From: a virus
DNA length: 25,307 bases
Virus record (IMG/VR): IMGVR_UViG_3300009159_000289
Location: 1 to 25,307 of that record
Direction: 5' to 3' (one strand)
Part shown: piece by piece, positions 1-6,518 of the stretch
Layout of the letters: each line of letters starts with the position of its first letter
How positions within the stretch are numbered: position 1 is the stretch's first letter
The notes under the pieces: generated by a model
What the model was told of the DNA's origin: nothing
The model's input: the letters and a program-made list of their open reading frames with translations, nothing else
Database searches by the model: none
Made by a program: the position numbers and the translations under genes

Positions 1-2
1 AT

Positions 3-443
3 ATTGAAATGAATCCTGATTTATTGGGTGAGTATAATGTTCCAAGATATTTGGCAGCATTTAACAAAAGAATCGAACCATTACTTGTTGTTTATAGACC
101 TGAAATCAGAGAAGACATTTTAATTGAAGACCCAAAAGATAGACCTATCTTTACTAAGTCTCAAACTGAATTAGTACGCGGTTACCCAATGAAAGAGGCT
201 CATCAAGATACATTAGAGGAAGTATTAACTTTATCTGACATGGAATTAACGTTTTGGAAAAACGTAGGTATTGACCCTTACTATATGTATTTAGATGGTA
301 CTGTTGATTTAGTGGATGTTGATTGGGTTGAAAACAACAAAAAGTTAATGGAAGAGTTTGTCGTACAACAAAAAAAGGTGGATATTGATGAATACTTTGA
401 ATTTGATGTGGATGGGGATTTAATGGCTCTTAGTTTCGACTAA
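3..443 (+). CDS. Unidentified protein, C-terminal part (5' end outside window)
   Basis: The frame is open to the left edge (codons ATT GAA precede the first ATG at 9), so this may be the tail of a longer gene; from that ATG it gives 144 residues. The segment is acidic, especially near the end. The stretch around residues 14-60 (NKRIEPLLVVYRPEIR, then PKDRPIFTK) looks like a conserved enzyme region. It gave me a faint impression of the C-terminal part of a family B DNA polymerase, but I could not confirm this and do not claim it. The gene runs toward the minus-strand cluster: its TAA (441-443) overlaps the TAG of the next gene (442-440 on the other strand), and its last codons form a terminator stem. 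Confidence 0.6.
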   Translation: MEMNPDLLGEYNVPRYLAAFNKRIEPLLVVYRPEIREDILIEDPKDRPIFTKSQTELVRGYPMKEAHQDTLEEVLTLSDMELTFWKNVGIDPYYMYLDGTVDLVDVDWVENNKKLMEEFVVQQKKVDIDEYFEFDVDGDLMALSFD

Positions 444-452
444 GAGTTTTTT
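427..452 (+). terminator. Intrinsic terminator with UUCG tetraloop, embedded in coding sequence
   Basis: CTCTTAGT (427-434), loop TTCG (435-438), ACTAAGAG (439-446), then six T (447-452). The 8-bp stem is perfect. The stem encodes the last residues and stop of the plus-strand gene, and the T-tract lies inside the end of the convergent minus-strand gene. On the minus strand no T-tract follows the stem, so it acts only for rightward transcripts. UUCG loops are common in T4 terminators. Confidence 0.88.
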
Positions 453-772
453 AATCCGTCTGAAGATAATATATACCAGTAATTTCCGACTTTTTTAAAC
501 TCAACGCACGAGCCTTTAGTTAATTCAACTTCTTCATATTGCTCATCAATTAATGAGTCTCCCTTTACTAAAACATTCGTCATAGATTTTACAACAACGT
601 GGTCGGTATTTGATGAATTTAACAAAAGTTCACAATTTTCAACTCCCGAAACAATAATGACGTATTCACCATTGGTTTCATAATAAGAGTTTGAAACTAT
701 TGCAGAATCTGATGTTTCAACGCTATTACCATTAATTATTCTAATTGAAGGAATAGATTTAAATACTGACAT
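440..772 (-). CDS. Small beta-rich protein, possible virion decoration or fibre-like protein
   Basis: 110 residues, not recognised as a named family. The composition (many Val, Ile, Ser, Asn, with alternating hydrophobic residues) suggests beta structure throughout. The C-terminal part (VEFKKVGNYWYILSSDG) resembles the end of beta-stranded modules in phage head-fibre and tail-fibre proteins, where an aromatic strand followed by a small turn is usual. It starts 7 nt after the stop of the putative neck protein, so it is the last gene of the minus-strand cluster and probably a late structural protein. No signal peptide or membrane segment is visible. Function is inferred from context only. Confidence 0.65.
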   Translation of the reverse strand: MSVFKSIPSIRIINGNSVETSDSAIVSNSYYETNGEYVIIVSGVENCELLLNSSNTDHVVVKSMTNVLVKGDSLIDEQYEEVELTKGSCVEFKKVGNYWYILSSDGLKNS

Positions 773-779
773 AAAAAAA

Positions 780-1901
780 TTATATGATATTATAAGGACT
801 TGTAAATGCTCTAAATTTCAAGGCTTTGTTCAAGTTTTCGGCCTGTAAGGCTTTTTGCTCCATTTGTTTTTCAGGTCTTAATCTTTCAAGTCTTGCTTTC
901 AATTCTTCCCACAACATTGTCTTTTCATCTTTAGCTTCAGTGTTTAAACTTTGCCACTCTAAGGTTAATTCACTATCAGGGGTCTTCAAACTACCACTAT
1001 ACTTACCTCTTACTTTTGCCAAAGTTTCTTTACAATACGCAGTAAACCATCTTCTAACCCAAGTTTTTGCTGGTGAATTTAATTCATCCCATCTCATTTC
1101 ATCAATTGGAACGTCAGAAGGAAGTCTAACAACGTCAGGATTTTTCGCTAAACAATCATCTCTATCAAAAGTATCATAATACCAATACCATACTTTGTAT
1201 TTTTGATAAGCAATATTTCCAAAATCAAATTTTCCACCAGGTACATTCATTAAATGTAATGCTTTTTTTCCTTCAGGAAGTGCTGTTATTCTATAAGTCA
1301 AATCTCCTGTTATGATTCTTCTTTTCATTTGAATGTCAGCCATTCTAAGTAAAATATCAAAGGCTGGTGTAATAAAATAATTTCCTGTTGTCCCCATTTG
1401 AGAAAATCCTGCCCCACCGCCTAAACCAATACCGCCAAATCCACCAAATCCACCCATAAACGGGTCAAAATATGCTGCGTCTAATTCAGAACGAGAAAAC
1501 CATAATATTTCATTAACTTCGCGACCTGCAGGTATTTCATATATTTGTTGATTAGAAACTAAATCGATATAATCTTTTTTCAATACATAATCACCACCAG
1601 CTTGTAATCCCACAATTTTTGAATACGCGTAAGTATATTGTGTTTCCCAATCCATACTTCTTGTAGTAAAGGCTCTTGTTAGTGATTGCTCATCTAAATT
1701 CAAACCATTCAAAGAAGACCATTGAGCCTCAATCAACCAATCGTTTACATGTTGTGCGTAATCCTGAATAGATAATTCTAATAATGAATCCATCATTTCA
1801 TCTTCTAATTCAACACTACGAATAGGGGCACCTAAAAGATTTTTTATTCTTTTATATAATTTACTTCTTTCAGGTTCGGTGATAATTACAGTAGTTGCCA
1901 T
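780..1901 (-). CDS. Putative neck / head-completion protein (gp13-like)
   Basis: 373 residues. The N-terminus (residues 10-60) is helical and acidic. It is followed by a strand-rich portion with YIDLVSNQQIYEIPAG (111-126), the 'property then interface strand' pattern of myovirus neck proteins such as T4 gp13. After the Gly-rich insert comes a helix (FDILLRMADIQMKRRI, 181-196), as in neck/connector proteins. The C-terminal 100 residues are charged and helical. T4 gp13 is about 309 residues, so this is longer. An unusual run of Gly and Phe (about 150-165) sits between the strand region and the helix and is probably a flexible loop. SOD lies 24 nt upstream, and the spacer holds a TATTTATA box. 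The assignment rests on pattern and neighbours; another head-tail connector is possible. Confidence 0.6.
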   Translation of the reverse strand: MATTVIITEPERSKLYKRIKNLLGAPIRSVELEDEMMDSLLELSIQDYAQHVNDWLIEAQWSSLNGLNLDEQSLTRAFTTRSMDWETQYTYAYSKIVGLQAGGDYVLKKDYIDLVSNQQIYEIPAGREVNEILWFSRSELDAAYFDPFMGGFGGFGGIGLGGGAGFSQMGTTGNYFITPAFDILLRMADIQMKRRIITGDLTYRITALPEGKKALHLMNVPGGKFDFGNIAYQKYKVWYWYYDTFDRDDCLAKNPDVVRLPSDVPIDEMRWDELNSPAKTWVRRWFTAYCKETLAKVRGKYSGSLKTPDSELTLEWQSLNTEAKDEKTMLWEELKARLERLRPEKQMEQKALQAENLNKALKFRAFTSPYNII

Positions 1902-1913
1902 AAGTTTTTATTA

Positions 1914-1921
1914 TATAAATA
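1914..1921 (-). promoter_or_regulatory. TATTTATA box upstream of putative neck gene
   Basis: Read on the minus strand, TATTTATA lies in the 24-nt gap between SOD and the neck gene, 12 nt before the ATG. It is the same octamer found ahead of the sheath, tube and other genes. It is a candidate late-promoter element; an A/T-rich translation-enhancing leader is the alternative. Confidence 0.4.
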
Positions 1922-1925
1922 TAAT

Positions 1926-2645
1926 TTAGTTGTTAAGTTTAGACTGAGTAGAATACAAATCATTAACAAATCCCCAATTAACCACTTTCCAAAAATTAGA
2001 TACGTACTTGTCTCTTAGATTTTTGTATTTTAAATAATAAGCGTGTTCCCAAACGTCAAGACCTAACAAGGGGTAACCTCTTTCTTCTTGATTATCCATT
2101 AGGGGATTGTCTTGATTTGCGGTGGTTACAATTTTCAATCTATTTTTATCTGTAAGAATCAACCAAACCCAACCTGAACCAAAACAAGATTTGGCGGCGT
2201 CTTCAAATTCTGTTTTAAATTTTTCAAATGAACCGAAAGTCTTTTCTATTTTACTTTTGATGGGGTCGTCTAACTTTTGTTTTTTAGGCGACATCATTTT
2301 CCAAAACAACGCATGATTAAATGCGCCACCACCATTATTTCTAACTATTGTATTAAAACTTGAAATGTCAGATATAATTTGTTCTAAGTCTAAATCTTTA
2401 CCACTTATTTTTTCTAATTCTTTATTCAATTTATCAACATAACCTTTGTAATGTTTGTTGTAGTGAGTTTTCATTGTTTCACTATCAATAAAAACTTCTA
2501 AAGAATCATATTCGTAAGGTAGTTTATCTATACTTATTTTTTTTATTTCATTAATTAGATTAGTTTTTTGTGCTGAATCAATTTCTAACAACTGTTCTAT
2601 TTTGTAAATTTTCTGTAGATAACTTTCAAAAATATTATTCCCCAT
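1926..2645 (-). CDS. sod: Superoxide dismutase, Fe/Mn family, Mn-type signature
   Basis: 239 residues; the match to the Fe/Mn superoxide dismutase family is unmistakable. The enzyme converts superoxide to oxygen and hydrogen peroxide. All four metal ligands are present: His61 (HYNKHYKGYV), His111 (NHALFW), Asp197 and His201 (GLDVWEHAYYLKYKN). The gateway Tyr69 is also kept. Gly107 in NNGGGAFNH and Gln178 in NQDNPLM are the Mn-type residues; Fe enzymes carry the Gln in the first position. The C-terminal VVNWGFVNDLY is typical. There is an N-terminal extension of roughly 35 residues, helical and Lys/Ile-rich with no signal peptide, so it should be cytoplasmic or virion-associated. It lies 12 nt after the SNF2 gene and 24 nt before the neck gene, so it is probably co-transcribed with virion genes. 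No frame damage is seen. Confidence 0.96.
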   Translation of the reverse strand: MGNNIFESYLQKIYKIEQLLEIDSAQKTNLINEIKKISIDKLPYEYDSLEVFIDSETMKTHYNKHYKGYVDKLNKELEKISGKDLDLEQIISDISSFNTIVRNNGGGAFNHALFWKMMSPKKQKLDDPIKSKIEKTFGSFEKFKTEFEDAAKSCFGSGWVWLILTDKNRLKIVTTANQDNPLMDNQEERGYPLLGLDVWEHAYYLKYKNLRDKYVSNFWKVVNWGFVNDLYSTQSKLNN

Positions 2646-2649
2646 GATA

Positions 2650-2657
2650 TATAAATA
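2650..2657 (-). promoter_or_regulatory. TATTTATA box between SNF2 and SOD genes
   Basis: On the minus strand TATTTATA ends 4 nt before the SOD ATG (2645) and begins at the base next to the SNF2 stop (2660-2658); the 12-nt gap is almost entirely this octamer. If it were a -10 element the transcript would start at or inside the SOD start codon, so a role in translation initiation is equally possible. Confidence 0.3.
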
Positions 2658-4421
2658 TCATCGATTACCAGAAATTAAATTTAACATTTCTTCAATTGTG
2701 GATGCATCATCAAACATATCGTCACCCATTACTGTTGAAATAATTTTCTTTTTTCTATTTAAGATGTCGTAAATTGCACCTTCTATTGTATTTTCAAAAA
2801 GAGGGTAATAAACTGATGTTGAATTTTTTTGACCAATTCTATGTGACCTATCTTCTGCTTGTGAATGTTCAGCAGGAACAAAAGATAAATCATTCATAAT
2901 AACGGCTTCGGCAGATGTTAAAGTAATACCAACACCTGCGGCTTTCAAGTTTCCAACAAATACTTTGATTTTATCATTTGTTTGAAACTCATCAACCGCA
3001 TTTTGTCTGTGAAACTTGGAACAACTACCATCTAAATAAACCGCAGATTTACCAAAGTGATTATAGATTTGATTTAATGTATCTGTAAAATTTGTAAATA
3101 TAATAACCTTTTTACCTTGTTCTATAATGTTTTCCGCTAACTCTATTGTGTTATTAATTTTTTCTTGTGCGATTACTTTTCTTACTTTCATTAGTTTACC
3201 AAACTGAATTGTAAGTGAAGATGACTCTTCAGGGTTTTGGTCATACCAATCAAAATATTCACCCATTAATTCTTCGTAGTCTTTTGATTTTAGCCTTAAA
3301 TAAACAGGTGTAATAATTTTTTCAGGTAAATCTAAAACTTCTTCTTTTAATCTTCTTAGAATGTGTGTTGAGGTTCTTTCTCTTAATTCGTCAAGATTAG
3401 ATGCCCCTGTAACATTCCACACTTTTCTTTTTCCAACACTAAATTGAAATCCATTACAATATCTTTTAGCATAAGCCATCCAATTCATTGCCACAGGACT
3501 ATCAACAAGGTTTAATAAATTATAATAATTCATAGGTCTAGAGGTCATAGGTGTTCCTGATAATAACCAAACTCTATTTGATTTACTTGCAATGTCGTTG
3601 GCAATTTTTGTTCTTTGCGCTTGTGGATTAGAAATCATATGTGCTTCATCCATGATTACTAAATCAAAATTAATTTTCATAATTTCTGACTTATCCTTTT
3701 CTTTAATGTCGTGGAAATTTTTTAAGATGTCGTAGTTCACAATAACAAAATCATGTTCATCTGAAAATTTCTTACCTTCCGCAATATAAACAGACCTATC
3801 TGAATAATTTGCAATTTCTCTTTGCCAGTTTATTTTTAATGATGCGGGACACACAATTAAAACTTTTTTAGCTCCCGTTTCTAACGCAGCAATGATAGTT
3901 GATGTTGTTTTACCAAGACCCATGTCATCGGCCAGAATAAACTTTTTATTTCTTACTAATTTTTCAATTGCTTCTTTTTGATGTTCCATAGGAGGTCTAT
4001 GAGTGTACTTACCATAATCAATAGAAATGTTTTTAACTTCATTATCTTTTAGTAATGCCGATTTTGGCATCCAAAAGTCATGTAAAGTTTCACCTGAAAA
4101 GATTTTACCCCAAATATGATATGCCTTGTCTTTTTCAACCAACAACTTTTCAACATATATTTCAGAAGGTTCCTTAGTATACATCTTATCTTCCATCAGT
4201 TTTTTACCAAAATATGAATCAAGTTTGACCCATTTTTTTGCAACTTTTGGTTGTGTTGTGTTATAATTATTGATATAATCCGACTGCGGTCTTGTAGGTA
4301 CGAAAGACTTACTGTTCTCTTTTTTGTGTTTTAAATTAAGGATATAGTTATTTGACCCTTCGTAATCATCTAATATTAAAAGGGCTTTTGATTCGGGTGT
4401 TTTAGGCACAAAATCTTCCAT
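2658..4421 (-). CDS. SNF2-family (superfamily 2) DNA helicase/translocase
   Basis: 587 residues with the full set of SNF2 motifs. Walker A is DDMGLGKT (165-172), motif Ia is VLIVCPASL (187-195), motif II is the DEAH box (258-261) and motif III is LLSGTP (286-291). Motif IV is around VIIFTNFTDTL (439-449), motif V around AAGVGITLT (494-502) and motif VI is QAEDRSHRIGQ (521-531). The arginine-rich IGQ form of motif VI is typical of SNF2/SMARCAL1-like proteins rather than of T4 UvsW. About 140 residues precede the helicase core; I do not recognise that part. Proteins of this kind use ATP to move on duplex DNA, and a role in phage recombination, fork remodelling or displacing bound proteins is inference. 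It is the first gene of the minus-strand cluster, upstream of SOD. The start at 4421 leaves a short gap holding a TATTTTATA box. Confidence 0.93.
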   Translation of the reverse strand: MEDFVPKTPESKALLILDDYEGSNNYILNLKHKKENSKSFVPTRPQSDYINNYNTTQPKVAKKWVKLDSYFGKKLMEDKMYTKEPSEIYVEKLLVEKDKAYHIWGKIFSGETLHDFWMPKSALLKDNEVKNISIDYGKYTHRPPMEHQKEAIEKLVRNKKFILADDMGLGKTTSTIIAALETGAKKVLIVCPASLKINWQREIANYSDRSVYIAEGKKFSDEHDFVIVNYDILKNFHDIKEKDKSEIMKINFDLVIMDEAHMISNPQAQRTKIANDIASKSNRVWLLSGTPMTSRPMNYYNLLNLVDSPVAMNWMAYAKRYCNGFQFSVGKRKVWNVTGASNLDELRERTSTHILRRLKEEVLDLPEKIITPVYLRLKSKDYEELMGEYFDWYDQNPEESSSLTIQFGKLMKVRKVIAQEKINNTIELAENIIEQGKKVIIFTNFTDTLNQIYNHFGKSAVYLDGSCSKFHRQNAVDEFQTNDKIKVFVGNLKAAGVGITLTSAEAVIMNDLSFVPAEHSQAEDRSHRIGQKNSTSVYYPLFENTIEGAIYDILNRKKKIISTVMGDDMFDDASTIEEMLNLISGNR

Positions 4422-4427
4422 AGTATA

Positions 4428-4436
4428 TATAAAATA
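4428..4436 (-). promoter_or_regulatory. TATTTTATA, promoter-like box upstream of SNF2 gene
   Basis: On the minus strand TATTTTATA lies 6 nt before the SNF2 ATG. It resembles the TATTTATA octamer with one extra T. It sits in the 56-nt divergent gap shared with the plus-strand gene at 4478, in very A/T-rich DNA, so it could be fortuitous. Confidence 0.25.
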
Positions 4437-4466
4437 TAATAAAATTCAAGAAAAAATCAATCAAAG

Positions 4467-4474
4467 TATTTATA
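4467..4474 (+). promoter_or_regulatory. TATTTATA box before the 4478 gene
   Basis: GTATTTATAGG ends 3 nt before the ATG at 4478. The preceding G is shared with the sheath and tube boxes. The very short distance would give a leaderless transcript, or the element may act in translation initiation instead. Confidence 0.35.
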
Positions 4475-4477
4475 GGT

Positions 4478-4993
4478 ATGACACAACCTAAAGTTCCAAT
4501 AACAAGATTAAATAAGTTTTTTGCAGAAGAAGACTTTAATTTGGATATAAAAATGGGAAGAGAATGGTTAGAGGGAGATATGAACTTCACTTTAGTTTTA
4601 TATAAAGTCGATAGGCAAAAAACAAATAACGACGATGTGTATGGTGAAGCCTTAAAAGGTGGGATACAATTTTTACCACCAATAGAATTTAAAGGTTTGG
4701 TTAAAATAGAGGCTCCTGCAAACCAAGACTACGGCTCAACAAAATTAGAACAGTTAGAACCGGGTAATTTAACTGTTAGTGTTTATCAAGATTATTTAGA
4801 CGACTTAGAAATTGATATAGAATATGGTGATTATATTGGATACTATGAAACAGAAAGTAGAGTTAGATATTATAGTGTGGTAAATGATGGTAGGGTGTTT
4901 ACTGACAATAAACATACCTATGGTGGTTATAAAAGATTTTATAGAACAATTGTTGCAACCCCTGTTACCAATAATGAATTTGAAGGAATTTAA
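4478..4993 (+). CDS. Putative neck/head-closure protein (gp14-like)
   Basis: 171 residues. The order 'short helix, then DDVYGEA, then a long strand-rich region' resembles the T4 gp14-type neck proteins, where an LFGED-like motif is followed by strands. Strand-rich segments are FKGLVKIEAP (about 72-81) and the acidic LEIDIEYGDYIGYYETE near 110-126, the latter typical of a beta-barrel closure protein. No catalytic motif, signal peptide or membrane segment is seen. It is divergent from the SNF2 gene (56-nt gap) and is followed after 7 nt by the gp15-like gene, so the two probably form an operon that finishes the head-tail joint. The gp14 label is a similarity judgement by eye; another connector or virion protein is possible. 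Confidence 0.55.
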   Translation: MTQPKVPITRLNKFFAEEDFNLDIKMGREWLEGDMNFTLVLYKVDRQKTNNDDVYGEALKGGIQFLPPIEFKGLVKIEAPANQDYGSTKLEQLEPGNLTVSVYQDYLDDLEIDIEYGDYIGYYETESRVRYYSVVNDGRVFTDNKHTYGGYKRFYRTIVATPVTNNEFEGI

Positions 4994-5000
4994 TTAAATT

Positions 5001-6233
5001 ATGACTTTTCCAAAACAAGTAAAAAAACATTTACCTTTGATTCCACAAAAGTTTGGTGTGGAAAGAAGAGAAGAAATGCTCGAAGACATAACAAGACATG
5101 GAACGTTTTTACCAAAAGGGGTATTACATGCCGATTTGGACAGGGGGTTTTTAGATTTTGTTAAAGACAAATTGGAATTAGTTGTTGATGAAAAAAAAGT
5201 ACCTTTGATTGATAGAATTATAACCAATCAAAATTGGATGCAATTTACACAAACGTGGAATTTTCAAGATTTAGATAAAAATATATCATTACCTTTTTTA
5301 GCAATTGTAAGAACTCCTGAAGTTAAACCAGGTAAATATGTTGGAGGTAAATTTAATGTCCCTGAAAAACTTAGAATTAATTATTTTACAGTACCAACAT
5401 GGGATGGTCAAAGAAAAGGTGCTGATGTCTATAAAGTTCCACAACCTGTTGCCGTTGATATTGTTTACAATTTAAAGTTGTTTTGTAATCGAATGAGAGA
5501 AAACAACGAGTTTAACAAAATTGTTATGCAAACATTCGCGTCTTCTCAATCCTATACTCAAATCAATGGACACTATATGCCAATAATGATGGAAGAAGTG
5601 TCCGATGAGTCAGTAAAAGATTTAGAAAAAAGAAAATACTACATTATAAATTACAAGTTGACACTACAAGGGTTTTTATTAGATGAAGAAGATTTTCAAG
5701 TTTCTCCCGCAATATCAAGATATATGACGATGTTTGAAGTAGATACAAAAATTAAAACTAGACGAGTTGAAATTGAACCTCCACGACCCGACAACTTTGA
5801 TTTTGATTTTACTTTTTTACCTGGAGTAACACAATTATCTGAAGTTTTTAGATACACAGCAGATTTAAAAGTTGTTGAATTGCAAAATTTATCAAGTTGT
5901 TATAATTTTAATTATACCGCAACGACAAACAACACTTTAAATTTTGTAACATGTAATAGTGGGCCATCAATTATATCAGGAATAACAAGTGGTAATACAG
6001 GTACTATTTGTGTTCAAGGAGGTACTTTCCCTGTATTTTCAAACCCAACAGGTGCGACAACAAATTCAACAACATCTTGTGGTAGTGCATTTTCTGTTTA
6101 TATAAATGGTCTTTACATAGGTGATGATTTGGATGTTATTCAAGTTAATGATGGAGACTCTCTATTAATAAAGGTATATAAAAGTTTAATTACTCAAACA
6201 TCAGTAATTAAAACCGTCGCCTATTTTGTTTAA
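5001..6233 (+). CDS. Tail terminator / sheath-stabiliser (gp15-like) with C-terminal extension
   Basis: 410 residues. The segment VDIVYNLKLFCNRMRENNEFNKIVMQTF (about 151-178), followed some 40 residues later by KRKYYIINYKLTLQGFLLDE, follows the pattern of T4 gp15: a strand, an aromatic/charged helix, then a strand ending in a Gly-aromatic turn. gp15 forms the ring that caps the tube and sheath and joins the tail to the neck. T4 gp15 is 272 residues. Here roughly the first 280 residues are gp15-like, and about 125 more follow that are rich in Thr, Asn, Ser and Cys and look like a beta domain (GGTFPVFSNPTGATT, then VYINGLYIGDDLDV). The end overlaps the convergent RHH gene by 4 nt, with no terminator hairpin between them. 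Confidence 0.72.
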   Translation: MTFPKQVKKHLPLIPQKFGVERREEMLEDITRHGTFLPKGVLHADLDRGFLDFVKDKLELVVDEKKVPLIDRIITNQNWMQFTQTWNFQDLDKNISLPFLAIVRTPEVKPGKYVGGKFNVPEKLRINYFTVPTWDGQRKGADVYKVPQPVAVDIVYNLKLFCNRMRENNEFNKIVMQTFASSQSYTQINGHYMPIMMEEVSDESVKDLEKRKYYIINYKLTLQGFLLDEEDFQVSPAISRYMTMFEVDTKIKTRRVEIEPPRPDNFDFDFTFLPGVTQLSEVFRYTADLKVVELQNLSSCYNFNYTATTNNTLNFVTCNSGPSIISGITSGNTGTICVQGGTFPVFSNPTGATTNSTTSCGSAFSVYINGLYIGDDLDVIQVNDGDSLLIKVYKSLITQTSVIKTVAYFV

Positions 6234-6388
6234 TCTTCACCGTATATATCTTTAGGTTTACTACAAGTTTTAATTATTAAATTTTCTAAAAACTTATACA
6301 ATTTCAAACCATTTTTTTCGCAGTAAGTTTTTAATACTGAATGGACATCATCAGATATTTTAATGTTTTTAATTTTTTTATTTTTCAT
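6230..6388 (-). CDS. Small ribbon-helix-helix-like DNA-binding protein
   Basis: 52 residues on the minus strand, ATG at 6388-6386 and stop TAA at 6232-6230. The sequence begins with a Lys-rich strand (KNIKISDDVH), followed by two helices (SVLKTYCEKNG and YKFLENLIIKTC). This is the plan of Arc/MetJ/CopG-type ribbon-helix-helix repressors, which dimerise and place a paired strand in the DNA major groove. 'K.ISDDVH..LK.YC' is a frequent form of the strand and first helix in phage RHH proteins. It lies convergent to the gp15-like gene and divergent from the sheath gene, with a perfect palindrome 21 bp upstream of its start. Autoregulation or control of the sheath promoter is inferred from position. 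Confidence 0.72.
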   Translation of the reverse strand: MKNKKIKNIKISDDVHSVLKTYCEKNGLKLYKFLENLIIKTCSKPKDIYGED

Positions 6389-6408
6389 AATAATTTAAGG
6401 TGAGAAAA

Positions 6409-6430
6409 AAGGCAGAATTTTGTCTGCCTT
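6409..6430 (-). promoter_or_regulatory. Perfect 8-bp palindrome: candidate operator or leader hairpin of RHH gene
   Basis: AAGGCAGA (6409-6416), loop ATTTTG, TCTGCCTT (6423-6430). Read on the minus strand it is a hairpin followed by a T-tract (TTTTTT, 6410-6405), so it looks like an intrinsic terminator. However, no minus-strand gene lies just upstream of it. It sits between the likely RHH promoter box and the RHH ATG, where an autorepressor operator or a transcription attenuator would be expected. On the plus strand no T-tract follows. Confidence 0.6.
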
Positions 6431-6434
6431 ATCA

Positions 6435-6442
6435 GATAAATA
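6435..6442 (-). promoter_or_regulatory. TATTTATC box, candidate promoter of RHH gene
   Basis: On the minus strand TATTTATC is a one-base variant of the recurrent octamer and identical to the box before the tape-measure gene (12380-12387). It lies 46 nt before the RHH ATG, with the palindrome starting 4 nt downstream of it. A start site a few bases past the box would fall inside the palindrome. Confidence 0.3.
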
Positions 6443-6477
6443 TATTATTGTCAATAGTTTTTTGCAAAAATTGAATG

Positions 6478-6485
6478 TATTTATA
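6478..6485 (+). promoter_or_regulatory. Candidate late promoter box of tail sheath gene
   Basis: GTATTTATATAG: TATTTATA at 6478-6485, 33 nt before the sheath ATG at 6519. The spacing is almost the same as for the tail tube gene (34 nt). The leader in between is A-rich with no Shine-Dalgarno sequence. Confidence 0.55.
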
Positions 6486-6518
6486 TAGAAAACATAAAAA
6501 GCTAAAACATAATTTAAA

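Noticed and set aside
826-1179. Plus-strand open frame of 117 codons inside the neck gene
   Set aside because: It is antisense to a gene with clear family-like features and has no coherent protein pattern or leader; it is a shadow of A/T-rich codon use.
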